A stretch of 8,643 bases of DNA from an uncultured Oscillospiraceae bacterium (GCA_900555435.1 USLH01000096.1:1-8643), one strand, 5' to 3'. Counted from the first letter of the stretch, positions 1 through 6,740 are shown. Numbers and translations: made by a program. The notes: generated by a model not told the origin, from the sequence alone.

Positions 1-116
1 CATTTAAGCAAGTACAGTTACTCCATCTTGTACGCTTCGGCGAAGCGATCCGAATTGTGCAGGATCACTTAGACTCCAAAAACTTTTACGCCTATAATCC
101 CGCCTTCGACAAGTAG
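1..116 (+). CDS. C-terminal end of an unidentified protein (5' end outside window)
   Basis: An open frame enters from the left edge (first whole codon at base 3) and runs to a TAG stop at 114-116. It gives about 37 residues ending in SKNFYAYNPAFDK. The tail looks helical in its first two thirds and has no transmembrane segment. I do not recognise the family from so short a piece. The frame is believed because it ends 7 bases before a strong rho-independent terminator and has ordinary amino-acid composition. The rest of the gene must lie upstream of the window. Confidence 0.55.
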   Translation, partial: FKQVQLLHLVRFGEAIRIVQDHLDSKNFYAYNPAFDK

Positions 117-123
117 CCCTTCA

Positions 124-156
124 AACGCCCCGTTTGACCCCGGGGCGTTCTTTTTT
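124..156 (+). terminator. Rho-independent terminator after the left-edge gene
   Basis: A perfect 9-bp GC-rich stem (AACGCCCCG at 124-132 pairing with CGGGGCGTT at 141-149) with an 8-base loop is followed by C and six T. It sits directly behind the stop codon at 116, so it closes the upstream transcription unit and isolates it from the DUF1989/MATE unit. Confidence 0.9.
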
Positions 157-186
157 CGCCTTTTTGTGGAAATGAACGCACTCCTG

Positions 187-195
187 TGTTATAAT
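187..195 (+). promoter_or_regulatory. Extended -10 promoter for the DUF1989/MATE unit
   Basis: TGTTATAAT at 187-195 is a consensus extended -10 element (TG, one base, then TATAAT). No good -35 is seen at the normal spacing (the hexamer at 167-172 is TGGAAA), which is typical of extended -10 promoters. It lies between the upstream terminator and the AAGGAGG ribosome binding site (224-230) of the gene starting at 239, so its placement is right for a housekeeping sigma-A promoter. The assignment is by motif only. Confidence 0.6.
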
Positions 196-238
196 GATTC
201 TGTATTCCGCTGCAGCGAAAATTAAGGAGGCGCTTTCC

Positions 239-795
239 ATGGAATATTTCATTCCTGCCTGTCCGGGAAGGAAGATCAATATAAAACGAGGGCAGCGCCT
301 CACGATCACGGATCTGGAAGACGGACAGGCCACCGATTTCTTTGCCGTGTCCGCCGAGGATAATGGCGAATTTCTCTCCCCTGCCGTCACGCTGGATTGT
401 CACGAATTCCTGAAGCTGAACGCAGGAGATGCCCTTTATACCAATCTCTACCGCCCGATGTTCCGGATCCTTTCCGACGATGTGGGAATCCATGTTCTGC
501 TTTTCCCCTCCTGCCGCCCGGAAATGTACGAATTTTTCTATCAAAACGGGACGGGCGCCCGAACTGCTTTGACAACATCAACTGAGCGCCGGGAAAACGC
601 CTTCTCATCATCTGCCCGGTAAATCTTTTTATGTGCACAACAGTGGGCGCCAACGGAAAAATCGCCATAAAGGCCGGAGACCGGATCGTTCCGGAAGCTC
701 TCATGGATGCCCACGTTGCCCTCTCCGCCTGCAGCGTATCGGAATGTGCCACCAACGCCGGCAACTGCACCGCCCTTGCAGCGGAAGTCCGCTGA
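239..795 (+). pseudogene. DUF1989 / urea carboxylase-associated family protein, frameshifted
   Basis: The family is found beside urea carboxylase and amidase genes; its biochemical role is poorly defined. The ATG at 239 follows AAGGAGG at 224-230. The first ~105 residues (frame +2) carry the family pattern: DLEDGQATDFFAV, YTNLYRPMFRILSDDVG, then LLFPSCRPEMYEFFYQNG. Homology then moves to frame +1 (NCFDNIN), meets TGA at 583-585, and resumes in frame +1 after ~600 with CPVNLFM and the Cys-rich signature ALMDAHVALSACSVSECATN...NC, ending at TGA 793-795. At least one -1 shift lies near 548-555. The stop can be removed by restoring one C near 582 and two A near 594-597. The segment before AGDRIV also looks a few codons short compared with relatives I remember. 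It is either a decayed gene or a locus with base-loss errors. No urease or urea carboxylase gene lies nearby. Confidence 0.82.
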
Positions 796-821
796 CAAAA
801 TCCCAGCAAAGGAGCATCACC

Positions 822-2162
822 TTGGTCAAGGAAAAAAACTTTTACCGCACCCTTTTCATCGTCGCCCTCCCTGCAGCGTTCCAGGCGCTGATCTCCATGA
901 GCGTCAACATGTTGGACAACCTGATGGTCGGTTCCTTAGGCGACATTTCTTTAGCCTCCGTGGCGCAGGCCAATCAGGTCTCCACCCTTTTCACTTTCAT
1001 CGTCAACGGCATCGGCGGAGGCGCCGCCGTCTTAGTGTCCCAGTATTGGGGAAAACGGGACTTTGACCGGATCCGCCGGACCTTCGGGGTGGTGCTGCGG
1101 TTTGCGGCCCTTCTTTCCCTTGCCGTCTGCGGACTGATCCTCCTTTTCCCCCAAGCCGTCATGAGGATCTTCACAAACGACCCCTCCCTGATCCGGGAAG
1201 GAGCTCGCTATCTGCGGATCCTGTGCCTTTCCTACCCCTTTTTCGCCCTCGCCAATACCACCGTCGTCCTTCTTAGATGGGTGGAGATCGTAAAGATCGG
1301 CCTTGCCATCTCCTGCATTTCCCTGGGCTGCAACTTTGTTTTTAACTGGATCTTCATTTTTGGAAAGCTGGGCGTTCCCGCTCTGGGGATCCGGGGTGCT
1401 GCGGTGGCTACAGTTATCGCCCGCTGCTGCGAGTTTGCCATTGCCGCCTTCTATCTGCTGAAAAAGGAGCAGCGGGTTCGCTTCCGGATCCGGGACTTTT
1501 TCACCCGGGACCGGGAAATGGCGGGGAATTTCTTTCAAAATTCCCTCCCCGTCATCGTGGGCGACTCCCAGTGGGGGCTGGTGGGAGCGGTCAAGGCCAT
1601 GCTCATCGGCAGATTGGGGGTCACCATGGTCTCCGCCAATTCCATCGCCGACGTGTTTCTCTCTCTTGCCGTCATCTTTACCAACGGCCTTTCCGCCGGA
1701 GCCTGTGTGGTCATCGGGAAAAGCGTAGGTGCCGGGGACTACCGCCGCACCCGGGAATATTCGAACACCATCCAGATCCTTTTCGCCTGCCTGGGCGTGC
1801 TGGTCTCTGCCTTTGTCCTGTCCATCCGCACGCTGGCGCCCTCCCTTTACAACGTCTCCCAGGAAACGAGGGACTTAGCCGTGACCATGCTGACCATCGG
1901 CGGCTTCACCCATCTCGGCACCTGCTATCACGCCGCCTGCTTCACTGGCATCAACCGGGGTGCCGGTGACGGGAAATTCGTCATGAAGGTGGACATCGTC
2001 TGCGGCTGGCTCATCGTGCTGCCCCTTACCTTCCTTGCGGGCTTTATCTGGAAATGGCCCCTGTGGGCGGTATATCTCTGCACCCGCATCGACCAGTGCT
2101 TCAAGTGGATCATTGCCTTTTTCCGCCTTCGGGGAAACAGGTGGATCAAAAACGTCACCTGA
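822..2162 (+). CDS. MATE family multidrug/toxin exporter (12-TM, NorM/DinF-like)
   Basis: This is an integral membrane secondary transporter; MATE proteins expel cationic compounds or metabolites using Na+ or H+ gradients. The start chosen is TTG at 822, seven bases after AAAGGAG (808-814). It gives MVKEKNFYRTLFIVALPAAFQ, the usual N-terminus of clostridial members, and 446 residues, the normal length. Visible hallmarks are VNMLDNLMVGSLGD (~23-36) in TM1, GIGGGAAVLVSQYWGKRD (~61-78) after TM2, and in the second half VSANSIADVFLSL and the SAGACVVIGKSVGAGDY loop, which repeats the first-half pattern. The frame is open much further upstream, but that extension overlaps the C-terminal codons of the DUF1989 locus and is not real. 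The 26-base gap from that locus suggests co-transcription. The substrate cannot be told from sequence. The gene is intact, unlike its upstream neighbour. Confidence 0.95.
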   Translation: MVKEKNFYRTLFIVALPAAFQALISMSVNMLDNLMVGSLGDISLASVAQANQVSTLFTFIVNGIGGGAAVLVSQYWGKRDFDRIRRTFGVVLRFAALLSLAVCGLILLFPQAVMRIFTNDPSLIREGARYLRILCLSYPFFALANTTVVLLRWVEIVKIGLAISCISLGCNFVFNWIFIFGKLGVPALGIRGAAVATVIARCCEFAIAAFYLLKKEQRVRFRIRDFFTRDREMAGNFFQNSLPVIVGDSQWGLVGAVKAMLIGRLGVTMVSANSIADVFLSLAVIFTNGLSAGACVVIGKSVGAGDYRRTREYSNTIQILFACLGVLVSAFVLSIRTLAPSLYNVSQETRDLAVTMLTIGGFTHLGTCYHAACFTGINRGAGDGKFVMKVDIVCGWLIVLPLTFLAGFIWKWPLWAVYLCTRIDQCFKWIIAFFRLRGNRWIKNVT

Positions 2163-2200
2163 TTTTTCCTTTTCCTGCAACAGTTTCTTTCAAATCGGAC

Positions 2201-2238
2201 ACTCCTTTCATGAACCCCCTCATGAAAGGAGTTTTCTT
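2201..2238 (+). terminator. 13-bp perfect hairpin with broken T-tract that overlaps the next gene's ribosome binding site
   Basis: ACTCCTTTCATGA (2201-2213) pairs perfectly with TCATGAAAGGAGT (2220-2232) across a 6-base loop, and TTTCTT follows. It is placed as a terminator for the MATE unit. However, the 3' arm contains AAAGGAG (2225-2231), the only good Shine-Dalgarno for the ATG at 2239 (spacing 7). Folding would therefore hide that site, so the element may act as an attenuator or translation switch as well as, or instead of, a terminator. The structure is seen directly; the function is inferred. Confidence 0.75.
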
Positions 2239-3048
2239 ATGCAACCGATCCAAAAGCTATTTGCCGGGATAGCCGGGCTGTTTGCTGCCTTGTGCCTCGG
2301 CTCCTGCGGAAATGAAGCGCCCCAGACCGTCACTGCCTCCTTCACCGTCCTGCTGGTTTCCGGGGAGGATCAGCTGCTTTTAAGCCGAGACGGTTCCGCT
2401 GGAAACGCCGCCGTGGCGAATATCGCCGACCTTTCCGTCACCGACTCCGATGGAAACGCCGTACCCTTCCATTCCATCCGCCCCGGTCAGATCTTCGATC
2501 TCACCTGGGACGGCCTGATCTTAGAGACCTATCCGGGGCAGATCCAGCACATTTCTTCCCTTGCTCTGACCGGCGAGCAGCCGGACAGCTGGGTCAACCC
2601 CATCGACAACGACCCCTTCTTCGACAGCTGGAAAAATCCCTCTCCCACCGCCGGTCTCCCCACCCTGCAGCTGGAGACCCGCACCGAAACGACCGCTTCC
2701 TGTCTGAACGTCCCCAGTGGCTCCTCCGATTGGGCGGGAGAAGAAGTCCTTTCCGTTTCCTCTCCCCATCCTCTTGCGTGGAGCAAGGATCGCCTGGTCT
2801 TCTTAAACCGGAAAAACGGCTCGGCCACGCTGCTTTTCAGCAAGGAGCCGGAGGCCGTCACCGTCCTTCGTTGGGACTATGAAAAACGAGGCGTCAGCAC
2901 CTCCTATCCCGACGGAGAAGAGCAGCCCTTAAACGGAAACGTCCTCGCCCTCCCCAAAAGCGGCAGCTTCCTCTACGAAGTCACCGCCAACTGGGAAGAA
3001 GGAACCGTCACCTACGTTTTTGCCCTCCGGGAGAGAGAAGACGCATAA
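2239..3048 (+). CDS. Secreted lipoprotein with DUF3221-like OB-type domain
   Basis: The product has 269 residues. Residues 1-23 form a lipoprotein signal peptide with lipobox LGSC, so Cys23 would be lipidated and the protein anchored outside the cytoplasmic membrane. Residues ~30-112 are beta-rich and contain IRPGQIFDLTWDG followed by ETYPGQIQHI. That resembles the DUF3221-type pattern in which a DG turn is followed by ESYPAQ-like residues. Residues ~200-266 form a second beta-rich domain ending YEVTANWEEGTVTYVFAL, like the extracellular tail domains of some clostridial BlaR1/M56-type sensors (inferred from memory of the pattern). The start is fixed by AAAGGAG at 2225-2231 inside the preceding hairpin. 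The gene probably forms a pair with the copper-amine-oxidase-N gene that follows, which may act with it on the cell surface. No enzymatic motif is visible. Confidence 0.85.
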   Translation: MQPIQKLFAGIAGLFAALCLGSCGNEAPQTVTASFTVLLVSGEDQLLLSRDGSAGNAAVANIADLSVTDSDGNAVPFHSIRPGQIFDLTWDGLILETYPGQIQHISSLALTGEQPDSWVNPIDNDPFFDSWKNPSPTAGLPTLQLETRTETTASCLNVPSGSSDWAGEEVLSVSSPHPLAWSKDRLVFLNRKNGSATLLFSKEPEAVTVLRWDYEKRGVSTSYPDGEEQPLNGNVLALPKSGSFLYEVTANWEEGTVTYVFALREREDA

Positions 3049-4207
3049 AAGCGTTCGTCCCGTTCTTCCGGCAGCGGCGGCGTGTATTCTGACTCTCTCA
3101 GGTCTGCCGGTTTCTGCCTCAGCTCCTTCCTATCAGATTTCCGTCAACGGGCAGCTTTTGGATCTGTCCGCAGTGCTCCGCTCGCCCTATGAGGAAGCGG
3201 GTGTTGTTCTGGTTTCCCTTCGGGAGATGGCTGAAGCACTGGGTCGCACCGTTTCTCCGGATCCGGAAGCCGGGACTGTCACCATTGATGACAGCCATGT
3301 CCAAAAAACTACCCTGTAAAGCGACCCTGCAGAAGCCGAATTTGGCGGCTCTCCAACAATCCGGTTTTCTACTGCGACTCCGTCACCGGTCTGGTCACCA
3401 TGCTGACCTCCCCCTTCACCTACACTTCCGATAAGTCCCAGTGGGACGGCAGGAAGGCCGACAGCTATGCGGCCCCTGTTGACACCGAAAACAAGGTCGC
3501 CACCATCGCCTCTGCCGAAGAGCCGGCTCTCTTCAAATACGAAGTCACCGATCAGAAGGTGGATTACTCCGCTACACCGCGGAGATCACCAAGGACATCG
3601 ATCTGGGCTCCGGCTTCTGGCGGCCCATCGATCCGGTCAACAATCTGACCATCAACGGAAACGGCCACACCATCCGCAACCTGCTGATCTACACTTGTAC
3701 AAATACCAGCGGTTACGGCACTGCGGAATTCAATACTGTGCAGGTCACCAACAGCGCCATCGAAGGCTATGGCAAGATCGGCTGCATCCGCAGAATGGGT
3801 GCTGACGTCAATGTAACGGTCACCTTCAAAATTGCGTTTCCAAGGACAACCCCTTCCGTGCCGCCTACAACATGGCGGTCTTTCCGACAACATCTTCCGC
3901 AAGAGCGGCGTGGACAATACCGTTGTCGAAAGCTGCACCGTTGAAAACATCAACGTGGTGCTTTATCCTGGGACACCTTCAAAGAGCTTTCCGGCGTCAC
4001 CGCCACATATAAATCCAACGACCGGGCTGACGGTACCGACGTGGAAAGAGAGCTGAACGGTACCTATCTGGTCAGAAACGGCGCTTACTGGCGCACCTAC
4101 GGCGATTATTGCGTCTCCTACGGTGACTCCTCTTATGATCCCCCCATGACCGGCGAGACCATAGTGGTCGCCAACAGCGAATACTCCGTCAACAAATCAT
4201 TCCATGA
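3044..4207 (+). pseudogene. Secreted copper-amine-oxidase-N domain / beta-helix protein, multiply frameshifted
   Basis: Reading through several frames gives one coherent secreted protein. It has a signal peptide (KSVRPVLPAAAACILTLSG...VSASA), then a copper amine oxidase N-terminal-like domain (YQISVNGQLLDLS, then VVLVSLREMAEALG and GTVTID), then a right-handed beta-helix-like section (TIASAEE, AEITKDIDLGSGFW, LTINGNGHTIRNL, VESCTVENINVV), and a tail with ELNGTYLVRNGAYW and PPMTGETIVVANSEYSV. Coding moves +2 to +1 near 3354, to +3 at 3570, to +2 near 3831, to +1 at 3877, to +3 near 3971, and to +2 near 4200, stopping at TGA 4205-4207. Every step is repaired by adding one base. There is also TAA at 3317-3319. 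The start codon seems lost: adding G after 3046 would create ATGA, overlapping the lipoprotein stop as in a coupled operon, with GGAGAGAGAAG just upstream. The ends and function are inferred. Confidence 0.8.
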
Positions 4208-4212
4208 CGAGC

Positions 4213-4241
4213 AAAGCGGCTGCAAATGCAGCCGCTTTTTT
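4213..4241 (+). terminator. Rho-independent terminator after the beta-helix pseudogene
   Basis: AAAGCGGCTGCA (4213-4224) pairs with TGCAGCCGCTTT (4227-4238), a perfect 12-bp stem with a minimal A/T-rich loop, and the run of T continues to 4241. It begins a few bases after the inferred true stop (4207). This supports the view that the coding region ended there and that the longer frame running through it is spurious. Confidence 0.92.
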
Positions 4242-4262
4242 CTGTTCTTTTCAAAATTCCGG

Positions 4263-4291
4263 TTGCGCCCCGGCGGATTTTGTATTATGAT
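4263..4291 (+). promoter_or_regulatory. Candidate sigma-A promoter for the zinc-ribbon/TM2 gene
   Basis: TTGCGC (4263-4268) and TATGAT (4286-4291) are separated by 17 bases and lie in the short gap between the preceding terminator and the GAAAGGAGG ribosome binding site at 4307-4315. The -10 matches five of six consensus bases; the -35 matches only TTG. The location is right for an independent promoter. Confidence 0.5.
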
Positions 4292-4323
4292 GGAAGAAGA
4301 AACCTTGAAAGGAGGAAGCACCC

Positions 4324-5289
4324 ATGAAATGCCCCAAATGCGGCGAAGAAATGAGCAGCGGCATCTGCCTGAAATGCGGTTATATCCAGACCTATGAAAA
4401 TCTGGACGATGCCTTTTCCCAATACACAAACTACGCTTCCGATCTGAAGTCCTCCGACCCGGAAGACCTGTTCAAAACGGCGGAGGTGCCCCAGACTCCT
4501 CCACTGATCGGATCCGACCCCTTCCCGAAAACGGAATGGGAAGCCCACGACCTTCCCCAAACCCCGGAGCTGCCGGAGACCCCGCCCCTTCCCGAGCCGG
4601 ATCCCCTCCCCAAAACGGAATGGGAGGCACACGAAGCCGACCCTTCTCCAGCCGTCCCGGAGCCTTTGACGACTCCCGACTCTGACCCCTTCCCCAAGAC
4701 CGAGTGGGAAACCGACGTCTCTTCTCCAGCCCCGGACGTTCCGGAGACCCCAGCTGCTCCCGCCGCCCCGGAACCCGAACCGGAGAAACCGAAAGAACAG
4801 CCAGCCCCCGCCGCCTTCGTCCGGCTCTGCCCCAAATGCGGGCGGCCCTTACACGGGCGGTTCTGCGGCGGCTGCGGCTACGATTCCGGCTCCCGGGACA
4901 TTCCCTCCGGCCCACGGATCTGTCCCGTCTGCGGCCATGAGACCAAGGGCGCTTACTGCGGCCACTGCGGCAGGGATCTCCGGGGACAGTCGGAGCGTCT
5001 CACCAACTGGAACAACACCCCCTCCTCCGCAAAGCCTGCCTCCGGCGGCTACACCTCCTACTCCTCCCCGAAAACGACCGATACCACTCCCAAAAAGAAA
5101 TGGGTGGCATTCATCCTCTGCCTGTTCTTCGGCGTTTTCGGCATTCATCGGATGTATGTGGGGAAATGGGGTTCCGGTATCGTCTGCCTGTTTTTGTGCG
5201 GGCTGTGGGGAATCTGGCCCCTCATCGACCTGATCCTGATCCTTATGAACCGATTTACCGATAATAACGGCAAGCCCCTTCAATCCTGA
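4324..5289 (+). CDS. Zinc-ribbon protein with Pro-rich repeats and C-terminal TM2 domain
   Basis: The product has 321 residues, with a start set by GAAAGGAGG (4307-4315) 8 bases before ATG. Residues 3-18 are a zinc ribbon (CPKC...CLKC). Residues ~45-165 are a Pro/Glu-rich low-complexity stalk with three copies of DPxPKTEWE at residues 65, 93 and 121. Two further ribbons follow: Cys169/172/181/184 and Cys200/203/212/215. A Ser/Thr/Lys-rich linker leads to a TM2 domain (~257-312) with two membrane helices around FGVFGIHRMYVGKWGSG and WPLIDLILIL. The TM2 family is widespread and of unknown biochemical function. The topology implies that the ribbons and stalk are on one face of the membrane, probably cytoplasmic since there is no signal peptide. 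The gene is its own transcription unit, bounded by terminators on both sides. The role is unknown; zinc-dependent scaffolding or stress sensing are guesses. Confidence 0.92.
   Translation: MKCPKCGEEMSSGICLKCGYIQTYENLDDAFSQYTNYASDLKSSDPEDLFKTAEVPQTPPLIGSDPFPKTEWEAHDLPQTPELPETPPLPEPDPLPKTEWEAHEADPSPAVPEPLTTPDSDPFPKTEWETDVSSPAPDVPETPAAPAAPEPEPEKPKEQPAPAAFVRLCPKCGRPLHGRFCGGCGYDSGSRDIPSGPRICPVCGHETKGAYCGHCGRDLRGQSERLTNWNNTPSSAKPASGGYTSYSSPKTTDTTPKKKWVAFILCLFFGVFGIHRMYVGKWGSGIVCLFLCGLWGIWPLIDLILILMNRFTDNNGKPLQS
4516..4767 (+). repeat. Three in-frame 84-nt tandem units inside the zinc-ribbon/TM2 gene
   Basis: The segments starting at 4516, 4600 and 4684 share a conserved first ~27 bases encoding DPFPKTEWE, DPLPKTEWE and DPFPKTEWE. 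They are spaced exactly 84 bases (28 codons) apart. The rest of each unit is diverged Pro/Glu/Thr-rich spacer. The synonymous differences between units (for example CCGAAA, CCCAAA, CCCAAG for Pro-Lys) point to an old duplication with selection kept on the peptide motif. A degenerate earlier unit may lie at residues ~45-64. Confidence 0.85.
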
Positions 5290-5304
5290 CTCTTCGCAAG
5301 ATGC

Positions 5305-5345
5305 AAAAATTCCCCCGTATGTGTTCCATACGGGGGAATTTTTTT
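5305..5345. terminator. Bidirectional terminator between convergent genes
   Basis: A perfect 17-bp stem (5305-5321 with 5327-5343; core TTCCCCCGTATG) closes a 5-base loop. It has a T-run on the + strand side and a matching A-run on the other, so it can terminate both the zinc-ribbon/TM2 gene and the leftward M18 aminopeptidase, whose stop is at 5352. Confidence 0.95.
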
Positions 5346-5351
5346 GGTTTC

Positions 5352-6740
5352 TTATGCCTTGCAGAAAACCACAAACGCACGGTAAGCGGAATACACGTCG
5401 ATCTTTGCAGTCATCTCGTAGGGAGCGTGCATGGAGAGCACCGGCACGCCTACGTCGATGGTGTCCACGTCCAACTCAGCGATGTAGGCTGCAACGGTTC
5501 CGCCGCCGCCCTGATCCACCTTGCCGAGCTCGGAGGTCTGCCACAGGACATTGCCTTCGTCCAGTATCTTCCGGACCCAGCCCATGAATTCGGCGGAAGC
5601 GTCAGAGGAGCCGCTCTTGCCCCGGGCGCCGGTGTACTTGCAAATGGAAACGCCGTAGTTCACGAACGCATTGTTCTTCCGCTCGCAGACCTCGGGGAAG
5701 GTGGGATCAAAGGCGGCGCTGACGTCGGCGGACAGGCACTGGGAGTGCTGGAGCACCGTCCGTCCGGCAATGCCGTAGGGAGCCGCCAGATCCTCGATGA
5801 AGTGCCGCAGGAAGGCACTCTTCATGCCGGTGCAGCCCACGGAGCCGATCTCTTCCTTATCGGCGAAGATGCACATCACGGTGGTGTCCGGCACGCCGCA
5901 GTCGAAGACGGCCTCCATCTCGGTGTAGGCGCAGACCCGGTCGTCCTGACCGTAGCTGCCTACGAAGCTCCGATCGAGACCGACGTCGCTGGCCTTGAAG
6001 GCGGGGACCACTTCCAGCTCGGCAGAGAGGAAGTCGGCTTCGGTGACGCCGTATTTCTCAAAGAGCAGCTTCAAAAGGTTCAGTTTCACCCGCTCGCTGG
6101 CGTCGTCGTCCCGGAAGGGCCGGGATCCGATGACCACGTTCAGCTCCTCACCCCGGATCAGCTCACCGGCAGGGCGCTTCATCTGATCCGCCGCCAGGTG
6201 GGGCAGAAGGTCGGTGATGCAGAACACGGGATCTCCCTCGTCCTCGCCGATCCGGACGGTAACGACGGAGCCATCGTTCTTCACCAGCACGCCGTGAAGC
6301 GCCAGAGGAATGGTCACCCACTGATATTTCTTGATGCCGCCGTAGTAGTGGGTCTTCAGGTACCCCATCTCGTTGTCTTCATAAACGGGAACCTGCTTCA
6401 AATCGAGCCGGGGAGAATCGGTGTGGGCCGCCAGAATGTGAACGCCCTCTCTGAGATCCTTCTTGCCCACGACCGCTAAGATCAGCGCCTTGCCCCGGTT
6501 GTTGAGGTAGACCTTGTCGCCGGCCTTGTAAGCCTTGCCTGCATCGAAGGGGGTAAAGCCCAGCTTCTCCGCCCGGGCGACGGCGTAGTGAACGGCCTCC
6601 CGCTCGGTCTTGCTGGCGTTTAAGAAGTTTTTATACTCCTCGCAGAAAGCATCGGCCTTCTGAAGCTCCTCCTCGCTTAAGACCAGCCCGCCATTCTTCT
6701 TCTGAAGATACAGCTTTTCTTTCCATTCGTTTGCGTTCAT
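5352..6740 (-). CDS. M18 family aminopeptidase (aspartyl aminopeptidase-like)
   Basis: This cytosolic di-zinc aminopeptidase removes N-terminal residues, often acidic ones, from peptides; clostridial members are annotated as M18 family aminopeptidase. It has 462 residues, the family's usual length. The metal and catalytic motifs are all present: HTDSPRLDLK with His106 and Asp108; SYGQDDRVCAYTEMEA with bridging Asp267 (or 266); ADKEEIGSVG with Glu296 (catalytic base) and Glu297; LSADVSAAFDP with Asp339; SMHAPYEM with His438. The start ATG at 6740 overlaps the upstream transglycosylase stop as ATGA and has GAGGAGA (6748-6754) seven bases before it, so the two are in one operon and probably translationally coupled. 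The gene is intact. A long open frame on the opposite strand is only its shadow. Confidence 0.96.
   Translation of the reverse strand: MNANEWKEKLYLQKKNGGLVLSEEELQKADAFCEEYKNFLNASKTEREAVHYAVARAEKLGFTPFDAGKAYKAGDKVYLNNRGKALILAVVGKKDLREGVHILAAHTDSPRLDLKQVPVYEDNEMGYLKTHYYGGIKKYQWVTIPLALHGVLVKNDGSVVTVRIGEDEGDPVFCITDLLPHLAADQMKRPAGELIRGEELNVVIGSRPFRDDDASERVKLNLLKLLFEKYGVTEADFLSAELEVVPAFKASDVGLDRSFVGSYGQDDRVCAYTEMEAVFDCGVPDTTVMCIFADKEEIGSVGCTGMKSAFLRHFIEDLAAPYGIAGRTVLQHSQCLSADVSAAFDPTFPEVCERKNNAFVNYGVSICKYTGARGKSGSSDASAEFMGWVRKILDEGNVLWQTSELGKVDQGGGGTVAAYIAELDVDTIDVGVPVLSMHAPYEMTAKIDVYSAYRAFVVFCKA

Noticed and set aside
583..585. In-frame TGA in the DUF1989 gene as a selenocysteine codon
   Set aside because: The family has no known selenocysteine here, no hairpin element was evident after it, and the surrounding frame is also disturbed, so a lesion is more likely.
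633..821. Upstream extension of the MATE exporter frame
   Set aside because: It overlaps the well-conserved C-terminal codons of the DUF1989 locus in another frame and has no transporter-like sequence. The TTG at 822 with AAAGGAG gives the normal family N-terminus.
2210..2272. Possible leader peptide MNPLMKGVF... beginning in the hairpin
   Set aside because: It has no ribosome binding site, it begins inside the hairpin's 5' arm, and it merely overlaps the lipoprotein in another frame.
3340..4000. Programmed ribosomal frameshifting in the beta-helix gene
   Set aside because: Six successive shifts with no slippery heptamer at each site are not compatible with programmed frameshifting.
4041..4397. 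118-codon frame running across the terminator at 4213-4241 into the zinc-ribbon gene
   Set aside because: Its first part is a fragment of the broken beta-helix gene. After the terminator it has no protein-like character and overlaps the real gene in another frame.
4431..4835. Gly/Ser-rich - strand frame opposite the zinc-ribbon gene
   Set aside because: It is the reverse complement of the Pro/Glu repeat region, and low-complexity shadows of this kind are expected there.
5301..6479. 392-codon + strand open frame
   Set aside because: It is an antisense shadow of the M18 aminopeptidase, caused by high GC and third-position bias. It has His/Val/Gly-rich composition and no ribosome binding site.
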